Source of the DNA: Prochlorococcus sp. AG-315-B03 | GTDB lineage: Bacteria; Cyanobacteriota; Cyanobacteriia; PCC-6307; Cyanobiaceae | Length of the DNA stretch: 35,836 nucleotides | Direction: 5' to 3' | Assembly: GCA_003283745.1 (NCBI GenBank) | Contig: QBWA01000009.1 | Span: forward strand, 1-35,836 | Part shown: one piece after another, positions 1 to 9,383 of the stretch | How the letters are laid out: every line of letters begins with the position of its first letter | Position numbering within the stretch: position 1 is the first letter of the stretch | Program-made: the position numbers and the translations under genes | Notes under the pieces: model-generated | What the model was told of the DNA's origin: nothing | Databases searched by the model: none | What the model saw: the letters and a program-made list of their open reading frames with translations, nothing else

Positions 1-117
1 AAGCTCAGATAGTTCTGGTAAAAGTCCATGTTTCCCGAGCATCTGATCCAAATCACGCAGCTCTTGGCGAATATAACGCAAATGTGAGCTAACTTCCTCT
101 CTCTTACTAGTAGACAT
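1..117 (-). CDS. Unrecognised conserved-looking protein, N-terminal part only
   Basis: An open frame starts with ATG at 117 and runs off the left edge, giving 39 residues. It begins MSTSKREEVSSH and continues with a charged, probably helical stretch containing RQELRDLDQMLG. There is no signal peptide or membrane segment in the visible part. I do not recognise the family. Its codon use and soluble amphipathic character look like a real gene rather than chance. It reads away from the purK' copy to its right, so it is not part of a purK operon. Whether this is the natural neighbour of purK cannot be told from this window. Confidence 0.6.
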   Translation of the reverse strand, partial: MSTSKREEVSSHLRYIRQELRDLDQMLGKHGLLPELSEL

Positions 118-379
118 TATAAAATTGAATAAATTGCTTGCCTTAGAAGTCTCAATATAGATTACTACACTAGGCAACTCAAAATCAAAAGTATTATCAA
201 TTGGGCATAACAAAAGGCGATATAAGTCTTTAGTCACATTTAAAGTATTAATGTCCTAATAGAATCAGAAGGCTTGTATTAAATTTATCGAAATAAACGA
301 TTTATAAGATCTGCTTTATTTTTGTAAAAAAAAATAAATTAAACTTTAGATATCTCAAAAATATAGCTAGAAATAAGAT

Positions 380-526
380 ATGAACATAAAAAAAAGCAAA
401 GACCTCAATATGAGGGTTGGGAATTTAATACTGGCAATATTTCTTGCAACTGTTCCCACAGCAATAACTTATGGGACTCTTAGTATGCATGGTCTGAATA
501 TTTGCAGAACTCTCAGCTACTTGTAA
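380..526 (+). CDS. Small membrane-type reading frame that runs into the repeat boundary
   Basis: ATG at 380 opens a 48-residue frame with one hydrophobic segment (about residues 15-35, LILAIFLATVPTAITYG). An internal ATG at codon 11 is an alternative start. The repeated DNA begins at 515, and the stop codon TAA at 524-526 lies inside it, where the purK frame reads ...LLVTAG in another phase. The last four codons are therefore supplied by purK DNA. If this was a real small membrane protein, its original C-terminus may have been replaced at the junction. I do not recognise the family, and a chance frame remains possible. Confidence 0.35.
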   Translation: MNIKKSKDLNMRVGNLILAIFLATVPTAITYGTLSMHGLNICRTLSYL

Positions 527-1626
527 CAGCAGGAAAAAAAAGAGCTGTTGATGTTGTCGTGCAAACCATTTCAAAGTCTGATCCTGCTGCAGTTGTAGCT
601 TCAGAAGTTGTTTTATCAGATCCCACAAATGTAGAAGGTACAAAATTGTTAGCTGAAAAGTGCAGGTCTATAACTTTTGAAAATGAATGGGTTGATATCG
701 CTAGTTTGATGACTCTTCAAAATCAAGGGGTATCATTTTTTCCTAAAATTGAATCCATAACTCCTTTGATAAATAAAATTTCGCAGAGAGAGTTATTAAA
801 CCATCTCGATATTCCATGTCCAGAATGGATGCCTATGCCAATAAATGAATCTTCAAGCTTTATTTTTCCTAAGGAATGGAGCTTTCCAGTAATGGCCAAA
901 GCTGCTAGTGGGGGTTATGACGGAAAAGGAACAAAAATCATACAAAACCTAAAACAATTAGAAGAATTGATCGCACTAAATAATGATGTAAAATGGTTTA
1001 TTGAGAAATGGGTTAGTTATGAGAAAGAATTGTCAATTGTCGCGACAAGAGATGTAAACGGTATTGTCCGTAGCTTTCCCATAGCAGAAACTTCTCAATC
1101 TAATCAAGTTTGTGATTGGGTTATTGCTCCTGCTCATATAAATCATAATGTCCAGTTAATGGCTAAGAATATTGCATCATCTTTGTTAGCTGAGTTGGAT
1201 TATGTTGGTGTTTTAGCTATCGAATTTTTCTATGGCAAGGATGGATTACTTGTAAATGAAATAGCACCTAGAACTCATAACTCAGGACATTTTTCCATAG
1301 AGGCTTGTAGTAGTAGTCAATTTGATCAACAAATATGTATCTCTTCAGGTATACCTGTTCCAATGCCTGAAATGACTGTACCTGGTGCGTTAATGGTTAA
1401 TTTACTTGGGTTACCAAGTAATTATCCTGTTTCTATAGATGGCCGATTAGAGGCATTGAAAATTATTCCTGGTATTAATGTTCATTGGTATGAAAAAAAA
1501 GAGGAGAAAACAGGGAGAAAACTTGGTCATGTTACATATTTATTAGAGAAGGATGATGCTATATCTCGAAAAGTTGAAGCAACTGAAGTTTTAAAAAAAA
1601 TAAGATCAATTTGGCCTAATTGTTAA
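502..1626 (+). pseudogene. purK: purK', 5'-truncated second copy of N5-carboxyaminoimidazole ribonucleotide synthase
   Basis: This frame carries PurK from residue 13 to the end and is identical there to the full gene at 26533. It lacks the first 12 codons, MIGVVGGGQLAK, which form the glycine-rich N-terminal loop of the PurK fold. The joint leaves a TTG at 502 in frame, which would give MQNSQ before the native LLVTAG. No purK promoter region is copied with it. The ATP-grasp core (AKAASGGYDGKG near residue 130 of the full protein, NEIAPRTHNSGH near 260) is intact and no premature stop is present. I call it a pseudogene because the N-terminal loop is lost; a translated but inactive or weakly active product cannot be excluded. 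The absence of any decay implies a very recent event or an artefact. Confidence 0.8.
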
Positions 1627-2020
1627 TCAAATTAGTTTAGATTGAAGAAAGTACTGCCTTGTTGGTAATGGCCTTTCCAAGTGCTCTGATCTGACTCTCT
1701 TTCGACTTGGGGAGTCTGTCGTGAAAGTAACGTATACCGGCTAGTTCCGGAAACGAAGCTTCACTTTGAATCCCCCCTCTGGTTTTTCCAGGTCGATGCT
1801 TCTTGGGTCATACGGCATGGCGGTACTAACCCTTAAAATTATGTTATGAATTAGTTCGTTATTGGTTAATTGAATTTCCCAGGTATTTCTACAACCTTCT
1901 TTAGTAGAGTAGATTTTTAAAGAATTCTTATTTATATTTCTGGACCAAGTATTTTATAGACTTGGGCGTAGCAATGATTATTAATGCTTATGTTCTTTTG
2001 CAAGTTTGATTCCATTATGT
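515..2020. repeat. Left copy of a 1,506-bp direct repeat (purK' + 6S RNA)
   Basis: This segment matches 26567-28072 at a constant offset of 26,052 bp. The predicted PurK residues after the boundary are identical in the two copies, and the 6S RNA and the 185 bp downstream also read as identical. The left boundary falls inside purK codon 12. The right boundary falls in A+T-rich non-coding DNA after the 6S gene. Flanks on both sides differ between the two copies. No terminal inverted repeats, transposase or integrase accompany it, so it does not look like an insertion sequence. Near the left boundary both copies carry a CAGCTA hexamer, which may reflect microhomology at the joint. Confidence 0.9.
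1648..1830 (+). ncRNA. ssrS: 6S RNA (SsrS/SsaA), left copy
   Basis: 6S RNA binds the housekeeping RNA polymerase holoenzyme by imitating an open promoter. The recognition rests on position (22 nt after purK, the known cyanobacterial arrangement), on length (about 180 nt), and on structure. AGTACTGCC at 1650-1658 pairs with GGCGGTACT at 1819-1827 to make the closing stem, and CCGG at 1737-1740 pairs with CCGG at 1747-1750 as the apical hairpin. The region is clearly richer in G+C than its surroundings. Exact ends are not determined. TAGATT at 1637-1642 could be a -10 element. Since all purK DNA from codon 12 on is copied, any promoter inside purK comes with this copy. Confidence 0.88.
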
Positions 2021-2120
2021 GTTAAGTTCTTATTAAAGCTAACCTTACTAATATTCGATCAATAATATTTTGATGTATTGCTGAAATTATTTTATTTACT
2101 ATCAACTTACTAGTTGAATT

Positions 2121-4523
2121 TTAGGATGGCTTTGCTAGCGGCAATAAGCATTTGTCTGAGTCACAACCAGCAGGACCTGCTTCTGTTAATTCTCCTTGGT
2201 CATATCTACTAAGTGCTTCAAAGAAATCAGTACTTTCTCTTCTCCTAATTACTTCGGATTGTAGTTTTGAATAGGTATCGGAATTAATAGGTTCAAAAGG
2301 TAGCCTTGGGAATGTTGCATTTGCATCAAACCTTGCTAGTAAGGCAGCTGAAATATAGCCTTTATTTTCATCTATTGAGTCGTAGAGGGCTTTCGCCAAT
2401 TCTTCTATTTCATTTTCTCTGAATTCAATTGTTGCAGATGTGTTGTGATCTGTGTAATTAGACTGTACTTGCATGTAAAAGTCAAACTGGGCTAGTGCTT
2501 TGAAGTTATTTATATTAATTTCATCTGCTCCTGGAATATTTGCCCAGCTTACTTCTGTTGGTATCTCAACTAGCCATTCAGTACAGTTTGGATCAAAAGG
2601 ATTGTCTAATAGTTTGCCTTGCTCGTCTTTATCTGATTGAGAAGGAACAATTGTATACCCATAATCCATGCAGGCCATTGCTACAGGATCATTTTTTCTG
2701 AAAGTAATTCTCCTTATAAAACGTTGAGCTTTTGGAGGGTGCCAACCAGGAGATGCCCCTGTTAATAGACTTTTTGTTCCGGCAGGTTGGACAGTTGTGC
2801 AACGACTTGGACGGCGTATATTATGACGATCGCAATAATCCCATACAGTCTCGTTGACTATCTTTTTCCAGCGACTTAAAAATGTTGCTTCTTGGTTCTT
2901 AAAGCTTTTACCTTCCTCTGTTTCTGGTCTGCCCGCTTCCCACCACTTCAGCCAAGGAGTGCCAAAAGCATGAACAAAAAAGTCAAATAGACCTGTGAAA
3001 CTAACCCCTACTATCGGGTCCCATTCTCGGCTTTGTCTATAACGTTCTACCTCAAATCGATGATTTAGTAGACATGCTACTGATAATGCCGCTGATTTAA
3101 AGGCATCTTCTTGTAATTGATGGTCTAAAGGATCTATTTGATTAAGGTGAACTTCAGCTAGATTGCAATGAAAATCAGAACCCAGAATTTCACCACAGGG
3201 ATTAAGCCCATATCTACTTAGTCGGTGGTTGAGTTCTTTGTTTTCAAATGGTCCGTAATTATCATGGAGCCATCTGGCTGCTTCTTCTTTTCCTTGGACG
3301 CAATAGATATCTATAAATTCATTTCTTAGTTCTACAGTATTAAGAATGTCAGCATTAGATCGCGCAATCGCTTCAGGAGCAAATTGAATAGCCCCTTCTC
3401 CTGAATGGAATTGTTTTTTTACTGCATCAACTAAAACTTGAAGCGGGGGACGTGAGTGATAAACACGAGTATGATTGGCCATTCTTAGAGCATCTTTGTC
3501 AGGGTCTATGCTCCAATTACCTTCTGAGTCTTGTTTCCAAAGATTTTCCTTAGCCCCAGCAGCAGAAAGGTCTTCTGATGAGAATTGACGCATCCCTGCA
3601 CTTCTTCTTATGTTGCCAGCTACAATTGTTACAGCGGCTTCATCAATTAATAGACAACATTCTATTGATGTGAGTTTTCTACCAATAGATTTGTTTAAAA
3701 GCTTTGTTACACGAGGGTATAAATCTTTTAGCTTTACAGGATTAGCCATTCCTCCAAAACCTTTAAGTGACTCTCCAGCAGGTCTTACATCTTTTAAATC
3801 AATAGATACATTTATTTCTTTAGTGTTGAAATTTTCATCACTGCTCAATTCAAGTATCTTCTGGTAGCTGTCAACCCATCCACGTCTACTATCCCCAACT
3901 TTTATAAGTACATCATTGTCTTTGGTTGAAAATGTAGTCTTTTCACTTCTATCTTTGATAGGTGTTTTCCCTATTTCTGAGACGGAGACAATATTAATGG
4001 TATTAATAATAGTTGGTAGTTGGCTAATTAAGTGAGGCTCAATTATTGCTCCAGTACCACAACCCATCATGGCTAAATCCATCATGAGTCCGAAGGCTTC
4101 CCAGTCCAAAAGATTTGTTGATGTGCAATTGTATGCGCCTGAAAAATTCTTTTCTTTTTCGATCCACTCTGTCCCTCCTATCCAAAGCCAACGTCCAGAA
4201 GGTAAAGCCTTTTTCTCTTGTTGCATTCTCGCCATTAGATCTAGTTCTGATTTATTTAAATCTCCTAATTTTCCTAAGCCACCAAGATTTCTTTTGCTCA
4301 CTTCCTGCCAGCTCTCTCGACCACTAGGAACTTTTCTGCTGTAAGTTCTATAAAAAACAGGATTAGCAGCTGGAGCCGTGATAGGAAAATCAGCCTTTTG
4401 CTTCTTTGTACCCGAGGTTGAATTATTGGTTTCGGGCTGGCTAGTTGCAATTGTCAAGATCTTTGTACCCTTTGGTAAAAACAGGCTAACGCCACTAGTA
4501 GCGTTAGCAAGTTTTTTTAACAC
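2121..4523 (-). CDS. nrdJ: Adenosylcobalamin-dependent (class II) ribonucleotide reductase
   Basis: This enzyme reduces ribonucleotides to deoxyribonucleotides with a B12-generated thiyl radical. The 800-residue protein resembles the monomeric Lactobacillus-type enzyme. The visible cysteines fit that family: NPCGEI at 441-446 carries the radical Cys443, Cys133 (YNCTSTN) and Cys453 (FHCNLAE) form the reducing pair, and Cys787/Cys792 near the C-terminus (CDSDKC) form the shuttle pair. TVQPAGTKS near residue 605 is another family motif. The only ATG is at 4523, but that start puts a 24-bp palindrome (4485-4508) inside the gene. A TTG at 4457 would give MTIATSQPE, which looks more like a natural N-terminus; conserved sequence begins only near residue 46. 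It diverges from the methyltransferase gene. Confidence 0.96.
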   Translation of the reverse strand: MLKKLANATSGVSLFLPKGTKILTIATSQPETNNSTSGTKKQKADFPITAPAANPVFYRTYSRKVPSGRESWQEVSKRNLGGLGKLGDLNKSELDLMARMQQEKKALPSGRWLWIGGTEWIEKEKNFSGAYNCTSTNLLDWEAFGLMMDLAMMGCGTGAIIEPHLISQLPTIINTINIVSVSEIGKTPIKDRSEKTTFSTKDNDVLIKVGDSRRGWVDSYQKILELSSDENFNTKEINVSIDLKDVRPAGESLKGFGGMANPVKLKDLYPRVTKLLNKSIGRKLTSIECCLLIDEAAVTIVAGNIRRSAGMRQFSSEDLSAAGAKENLWKQDSEGNWSIDPDKDALRMANHTRVYHSRPPLQVLVDAVKKQFHSGEGAIQFAPEAIARSNADILNTVELRNEFIDIYCVQGKEEAARWLHDNYGPFENKELNHRLSRYGLNPCGEILGSDFHCNLAEVHLNQIDPLDHQLQEDAFKSAALSVACLLNHRFEVERYRQSREWDPIVGVSFTGLFDFFVHAFGTPWLKWWEAGRPETEEGKSFKNQEATFLSRWKKIVNETVWDYCDRHNIRRPSRCTTVQPAGTKSLLTGASPGWHPPKAQRFIRRITFRKNDPVAMACMDYGYTIVPSQSDKDEQGKLLDNPFDPNCTEWLVEIPTEVSWANIPGADEININNFKALAQFDFYMQVQSNYTDHNTSATIEFRENEIEELAKALYDSIDENKGYISAALLARFDANATFPRLPFEPINSDTYSKLQSEVIRRRESTDFFEALSRYDQGELTEAGPAGCDSDKCLLPLAKPS
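4485..4508. promoter_or_regulatory. 24-bp near-perfect palindrome between nrdJ and a divergent gene
   Basis: GCTAACGC at 4485-4492 is matched by GCGTTAGC at 4501-4508. The 8-nt centre contains ACTAGT, itself a palindrome, so only one position pair in 24 bp breaks the dyad. On the plus strand seven T follow at 4512-4518. On the minus strand five T follow at 4481-4477. It could be an operator for divergent transcription, a leader hairpin of nrdJ, or a bidirectional terminator that blocks antisense transcripts. It does not look like the known NrdR or cyanobacterial LexA boxes. Confidence 0.45.
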
Positions 4524-4568
4524 CAGCTACAGGGCTATGAAGTGAATGTAACGAAAATCTCTTTTGCT

Positions 4569-5261
4569 ATGAAACGAATTACTGAGCCTGAACTTATGGA
4601 AAGCCCAGCCCAGGTAAAGGCTTATGCCGAAGCTGACTTCTCTAAAAGTGACTCCATGGTGCTAATAGGTCTTGAAAAATTCCTGAAACAATCTGGTAAA
4701 ACTCTTGATGAAAGCAATTTAATTATTGATATAGCTTGTGGACCTGGGAATATTGCTGAGTTGTTAGCTCTTAATTGGCCTTCAGTGAGAGTAATTGGAA
4801 TTGATGGATCAAAGCAAATGTTGATCGAAGCTAAAAGAAACCTAAGGAAAAGTGATTCAAAGATATTTGGAAAACTTTCTTATGAAAATATTGATATAAA
4901 CTCAATTGCAAGTTCTGAAAAATCGCTTCCTTTCTTTGCTGATATAATTGTCAGTAATAGTGCTTTGCATCATTTGCATTCGCCTGAAAGCTTTTGGACG
5001 GCTTTGCAAAAACTCGGCGAGGAAAAATGTATCCATTTTCATAGAGATTTAAGAAGGCCTTGTTCAATAGATAAAGCTTATGAAATGCAAGAAAAGTATT
5101 TTATTAATGCACCGGAAATTTTGAAAAAGGACTTTTATGCATCTCTTAAGGCATCATTTACAGTAGAAGAAGTAAAACAGCAGCTTATTGATGCAGGATT
5201 ATCTCAATTAAAAGTATTTGAAGTTGATGAACTATATCTTGAGATTATTGGATATGTGTAA
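4569..5261 (+). CDS. Class I SAM-dependent methyltransferase, substrate unknown
   Basis: The protein has a Rossmann-type methyltransferase fold. Motif I, DIACGPGN, lies at about residues 55-62 and binds SAM. An acidic residue follows at the end of the second strand ([11 protein letters not shown]). Motif IV-like SNSALHHLH is near residue 130. I chose ATG 4569 ([10 protein letters not shown]). A GTG at 4542 would add nine residues, but those lie close to the palindromic region and look unlike a protein start. The product is soluble with no signal peptide. prfC follows 38 bp downstream on the same strand, so the two may be cotranscribed. Motifs do not reveal the substrate. Confidence 0.85.
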   Translation: MKRITEPELMESPAQVKAYAEADFSKSDSMVLIGLEKFLKQSGKTLDESNLIIDIACGPGNIAELLALNWPSVRVIGIDGSKQMLIEAKRNLRKSDSKIFGKLSYENIDINSIASSEKSLPFFADIIVSNSALHHLHSPESFWTALQKLGEEKCIHFHRDLRRPCSIDKAYEMQEKYFINAPEILKKDFYASLKASFTVEEVKQQLIDAGLSQLKVFEVDELYLEIIGYV

Positions 5262-5299
5262 TCAATTCCTTTTTTACTCTTGAAAAATTTCTAACAATA

Positions 5300-6967
5300 A
5301 TGAAATCCACTTCTACAGAAATGAAAGATTTAAAGGTGAACCCAGAGGAGGAATTTGGAGAATCTCTAGTTGAAGCAGTAGGCAAAAGAAGAAATTTTGC
5401 AATTATTTCTCATCCTGATGCAGGTAAAACTACTTTAACTGAGAAGCTTTTGCTTTATGGAGGTGCTATCCAACAAGCAGGAGCAGTAAAAGCAAGGGGA
5501 CAGCAGAGAAAAGTTACCTCTGACTGGATGGAGTTGGAAAAACAAAGAGGGATTTCTATCACATCAACTGTTTTGCAGTTTGGCTATGGAGATAAGACTA
5601 TTAACTTATTAGATACTCCTGGTCACCAAGACTTTTCTGAAGATACCTATAGAACTCTTGCCGCTGCAGATAATGCAGTCATGCTTGAAGACGCGGCTAA
5701 AGGACTTGAACCTCAGACCAGGAAATTATTTGAGGTATGTCGAATGCGTCAGATACCAATTTTTACTTTTATAAATAAGATGGATAGGCCTGGTCAAGAA
5801 CCTCTTGATTTGCTTGATGAAATTGAGTCGGAGTTAGGTTTATCAACGTTTGCGGTTAATTGGCCGATTGGAAGTGGTGAGTTGTTTAGGGGAGTTATTG
5901 ACCGTGCTAATAAAGAAGTTGTTTTATTCTCTAGAGCTGAAAGGGGGAAGCAATCCAAGGAAATACGTTTAAAAATTAATGATCCTGAACTGAAAAACTT
6001 AGTTGAAGAAGAGTTGTTGCAAAAATCATTTGAAGAAATTGAGATTTTAGATGAGGCAGGTTCTGAATTAGATCTTTCTTTAGTTTTAGCAGGTGAATTA
6101 ACACCAGTTTTTTTTGGCTCAGCAATGACTAACTTCGGGGTACGTCCGTTCTTGGATAGTTTTCTTGAATTGTCCCAAGGCCCTGTTGCAAGAAATAGTT
6201 TTGATGGCCCAATTCTTCCTACAAGTGAATCTTTTAGTGGATTTGTATTCAAATTGCAAGCAAATATGGATCCCAAGCATAGAGATAGGGTTGCATTTGT
6301 TCGAGTTTGTAGTGGCAGATTTAAAAAGGATATGACAGTACAACATGCTAGAACTGGTAAGCAAATTAGATTATCAAGGCCTCAAAAGATTTTTGGTCAA
6401 GATAGAGCAGTAGTCGATGATGCTTACCCAGGGGATGTTATTGGCTTAAATAATCCAGGGATGTTTTCTATTGGAGATACATTATTTATTGGACGTCGAG
6501 TTGAGTTTGAAGGTATACCTTGCTTTAGTCCTGAGATTTTTAGTTGGTTAAGAAATCCAAATCCCTCTGCTTTTAAGAATTTTCGAAAAGGAGTTAATGA
6601 ATTAAGAGAAGAGGGTGCAGTTCAGATTCTTTATGATACTGATCAAAGTAAAAGAGACCCGATTCTGGCTGCAGTAGGACAGCTTCAACTTGAAGTGGTT
6701 CAACATCGTCTGGCTAATGAATATGGAGTTGAAACGAGGATAGAACCTATGGGTTATCAGGTCGCTAGATGGGTTAAAGGAGGTTGGCCTGCATTAGAAA
6801 AAACAGGGCGTATTTTTAACTGCAAGACTGTTCAGGATGCATGGCTTAGACCCGTACTCCTTTTTAAAAATGATTGGAACCTTAATCAGTTAACAGATGA
6901 TCATCCGGAAATTGAATTAAATACAGTTGCACCTGTTGTTAGCGGCGTTGATCCAATTACTCTTTAA
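5300..6967 (+). CDS. prfC: Peptide chain release factor 3 (RF3)
   Basis: RF3 is the translational GTPase that recycles RF1/RF2 from the ribosome after termination. GTP-binding motifs are all visible: HPDAGKTT at about 38-45 (P-loop), DTPGHQDF near 113 (G3), and NKMDRPG near 158 (G4). Domains II and III follow, with [18 protein letters not shown] characteristic of RF3 rather than EF-G. At 555 residues it is slightly longer than the usual 525-530. The extra length is an N-terminal tail, and an internal ATG at codon 8 (5321) is an alternative start. It sits between a methyltransferase gene and the CPP1-like gene on the same strand. Confidence 0.96.
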   Translation: MKSTSTEMKDLKVNPEEEFGESLVEAVGKRRNFAIISHPDAGKTTLTEKLLLYGGAIQQAGAVKARGQQRKVTSDWMELEKQRGISITSTVLQFGYGDKTINLLDTPGHQDFSEDTYRTLAAADNAVMLEDAAKGLEPQTRKLFEVCRMRQIPIFTFINKMDRPGQEPLDLLDEIESELGLSTFAVNWPIGSGELFRGVIDRANKEVVLFSRAERGKQSKEIRLKINDPELKNLVEEELLQKSFEEIEILDEAGSELDLSLVLAGELTPVFFGSAMTNFGVRPFLDSFLELSQGPVARNSFDGPILPTSESFSGFVFKLQANMDPKHRDRVAFVRVCSGRFKKDMTVQHARTGKQIRLSRPQKIFGQDRAVVDDAYPGDVIGLNNPGMFSIGDTLFIGRRVEFEGIPCFSPEIFSWLRNPNPSAFKNFRKGVNELREEGAVQILYDTDQSKRDPILAAVGQLQLEVVQHRLANEYGVETRIEPMGYQVARWVKGGWPALEKTGRIFNCKTVQDAWLRPVLLFKNDWNLNQLTDDHPEIELNTVAPVVSGVDPITL

Positions 6968-7022
6968 TATGAATGAGATTCTACTTAAATAGCTTTTTAA
7001 ATTTTTCGGATAAGCAAATTCT

Positions 7023-7712
7023 ATGGATTCTAGAACAAATACTCAGCCTGATTCAAACTCAGAGGATCCCTATTTGCTTCTAGGCTTGAAACCTGGTGCA
7101 AGCTTTGATGAAATTCAGAAAGCTAGAGATGAAAAATTAAGAGAAGCAGGGGATGGTCAAATTCTTAAGGCGAAAATAGAAGCTGCTTATGACTCCTTAT
7201 TAATGACAAGTTTAAAATCTAGACAACTTGGTAATGCAAGTAATGAGGCTATTAATGCATCAAGAAGAGAAGATGTAGTTAAACAAGCTGGAGATACAGG
7301 CCCTAGCGCATTACTTACTAGACTGAAAAATACCAAGTTTCCTGATGACAATTTACCTGGTTCAAGTTTCTTGCCAAGATTTGACTTGCCTTCGGGGCAA
7401 CAGCTTACTATAAGAATATCATTGGGAATTTTAGCTCTTTTACTTGTTTTAACTATCCCTGCTGACGGTATCGAGTTAATACTTTCATTGTCCACAATAG
7501 GTTTGCTTGTAAGTCAGGTTCGTAGAGGCAGAACCTTAATGCAATCTTTACTTTGGTCTATTATTCTTTTGTCTGTAGGAATACTATTTGGTAATTTACT
7601 TCTTGGAAGTGCTCATTCATTTGTTGATCATACAAACACTTTTTCTTCAGAAAGATTAGAAGCTATACCTGCAATTGTATTGCTTTGGTTAGGTACACTT
7701 TTCCTTTCTTGA
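7023..7712 (+). CDS. CPP1-like membrane protein with J-like domain (DUF3353)
   Basis: Residues 18-70 form a J-domain-like region (DPYLLLGLKPGASFDEI, then IEAAYDSLLM) that lacks the HPD triad of true DnaJ proteins. A linker rich in polar residues follows. The C-terminal 100 residues hold three or four membrane segments. This architecture matches the cyanobacterial and plastid CPP1 family; the plant member stabilises light-dependent protochlorophyllide oxidoreductase. A chaperone-like role at the thylakoid or plasma membrane is therefore inferred by family only. The gene is 55 bp after prfC on the same strand and converges on hslO, whose stop is 4 bp away. Confidence 0.85.
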   Translation: MDSRTNTQPDSNSEDPYLLLGLKPGASFDEIQKARDEKLREAGDGQILKAKIEAAYDSLLMTSLKSRQLGNASNEAINASRREDVVKQAGDTGPSALLTRLKNTKFPDDNLPGSSFLPRFDLPSGQQLTIRISLGILALLLVLTIPADGIELILSLSTIGLLVSQVRRGRTLMQSLLWSIILLSVGILFGNLLLGSAHSFVDHTNTFSSERLEAIPAIVLLWLGTLFLS

Positions 7713-7716
7713 GTAT

Positions 7717-8619
7717 TTATTGATTAATTAAAGAAATTAGTTCTTCTTTTTTAACTATATAAACTTCTTGACAGAAACTACAAACTAATTCAGCTTCACC
7801 TTTTTTATCTACAATATCTTCAATTTCGTTTTTCCCTAAGATAGTTAAAGCTGATAGGCTTCTTTCTCTTGAACATCTACATTTAAACTGTACATCCTGA
7901 GATGTACTAATAATTTCCGATGATGATTGATCAAGTTCAGGGAAGATTTCTTTAATTAAAGACAATAAATTATTTCTATTTTTATGCAGCAGCTCTCCAA
8001 AAGAGTTTATTTCCTTACATCTTTGTTCAAGTAGATTTATTAAAGAATGGTCCCTTTCTGCTTTAGGCAATATCTGTGCTATCAACCCACCACTACAAAG
8101 GATTCCATCTTGATTTATTCTTTCACCTACAAATACAACTGATGGAGTTTGTTCTGAATGTAAAAGATATGAAGCAACATCTTCACCTATCCCTCCATTA
8201 ATTAACTCAACTGTACTGCTATGAGGTTCTCCTTTCCCAATGTCACGAATTACATGAAGGTAACCAATACCTGTTGCTTTTTTAAAATCAAATGAATAAT
8301 TATTATTCTTGTCTTTAATGAAGTCCAATTCAAGACTTGGCTTCCCGACATATCCTCTGACAGTTCCATCTCTTCCAGCGTCAATAGTTAGACCTTTGAT
8401 AGGTCCATCTGATCTTAATCTTAGAGTAACTCTTCCATGATTAACTTTCATTGAGCTTGCAAGTAAAAGACCTGCACTCATAGCTCTTCCTATCATTACT
8501 GAAGTCAGATAGGAAAGTTTATGCCTTTTTTTAGCTTCCTTTGCCGCTTCTGTTGTGGAAACGGCTACTAATCTTATGCCTCCCTTTGCAGCAGTTGCTC
8601 TAATAAGTGAATCTGCCAT
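7717..8619 (-). CDS. hslO: Redox-regulated chaperone Hsp33
   Basis: Hsp33 is a cytosolic holdase that is activated when oxidation releases its zinc. The C-terminal redox switch is complete: Cys247 and Cys249 (KCRCS) and Cys280 and Cys283 (CSFC). The N-terminal domain starts [20 protein letters not shown], typical of the family, and the length of 300 residues is normal. The gene starts 5 bp after the stop of the ABC ATPase gene on the same strand, so the two form a likely two-gene operon. Confidence 0.96.
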   Translation of the reverse strand: MADSLIRATAAKGGIRLVAVSTTEAAKEAKKRHKLSYLTSVMIGRAMSAGLLLASSMKVNHGRVTLRLRSDGPIKGLTIDAGRDGTVRGYVGKPSLELDFIKDKNNNYSFDFKKATGIGYLHVIRDIGKGEPHSSTVELINGGIGEDVASYLLHSEQTPSVVFVGERINQDGILCSGGLIAQILPKAERDHSLINLLEQRCKEINSFGELLHKNRNNLLSLIKEIFPELDQSSSEIISTSQDVQFKCRCSRERSLSALTILGKNEIEDIVDKKGEAELVCSFCQEVYIVKKEELISLINQ

Positions 8620-8624
8620 TAGAT

Positions 8625-9302
8625 TTAGCTGATTGATAAAAAATTATTTTGAGAGTGAAGTTGACCTCCTCTTAACTCATAGTTTTCAATATTAAGACTT
8701 TTAAAAAGTTCTGGTTCATGAGTGACTACTAAAATTTTTTGGTTTCTTCTCAGTCTTGAAAGTAATTTTATAACTTCATCTTTTACAGACCAATCCAGGC
8801 CAGCTGTTGGTTCATCTAATAAAAGTACTTTGGGTTTTCTAAGTAATTGAACGGCTATAGCAAGACGACGTTGTTGACCTCCGCTAAGTTGCTCTGGAGG
8901 TTGCTTGAAATCCAAACCATCTAGCCCCACTTCTTTCATTACTGATACTTGGTCTTTATTACTTAGTTTTTTATGACCTAGACGTAATTCTTGACCTACG
9001 GTTAATCCAAGGAAATATCTTTCTGGAAACTGAAAAACCAAACCGCATAACCAGCGTCGTTGCCTTGCACTTAGTTTTTTGTTTCTCCATTTTATTTCTC
9101 CTTTCTGATAGCCTGAAAGCCCACTAATAATCTCTACCAAAGTAGTCTTTCCACTTCCGCTTGAACCACTTATGATTACAATCCCTTTAGAGTTAGTCTC
9201 TAACGTTAGGTCTTCTAAGATGGGTCTCTCTGCTGTTGAGGGTTGATAGTAAATTCCTTTTAGACTTAGCATTTCTATTCTAGTGAACTTTATCCTATTC
9301 AA
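8625..9302 (-). CDS. ABC transporter ATP-binding protein
   Basis: This is a single nucleotide-binding domain of 225 residues. Walker A is GSSGSGKTT near 46-54, the signature is [12 protein letters not shown] near 139, and Walker B is [12 protein letters not shown] near 160. The LSGGQQRR form is common in the CbiO/EcfA-type ATPases of energy-coupling-factor transporters, but no membrane partner is next to it, so the substrate cannot be given. GTG/ATG choice: the listed start gives [10 protein letters not shown], while the ATG at 9272 (MLSLKGIYY) is an equally good start because ABC domains often begin that way. It precedes hslO with a 5-bp gap. Confidence 0.88.
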   Translation of the reverse strand: MNRIKFTRIEMLSLKGIYYQPSTAERPILEDLTLETNSKGIVIISGSSGSGKTTLVEIISGLSGYQKGEIKWRNKKLSARQRRWLCGLVFQFPERYFLGLTVGQELRLGHKKLSNKDQVSVMKEVGLDGLDFKQPPEQLSGGQQRRLAIAVQLLRKPKVLLLDEPTAGLDWSVKDEVIKLLSRLRRNQKILVVTHEPELFKSLNIENYELRGGQLHSQNNFLSIS

Positions 9303-9383
9303 ATAAAGATTTTTCTATTACTAGATAAACTACTATAAATTATATCTAATCAGTCTTAGTTTACTTTTCAAGATCTCATCTTT

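Noticed and set aside
1944-1966. CCAAGT/ACTTGG hairpin as the 6S RNA terminator
   Set aside because: The stem is only 6 bp with a 9-nt loop and no T-run follows, so it is not a convincing intrinsic terminator.
5794-6276. 160-codon open frame on the minus strand within prfC
   Set aside because: It lies wholly inside a well-supported gene and its protein has no recognisable features.
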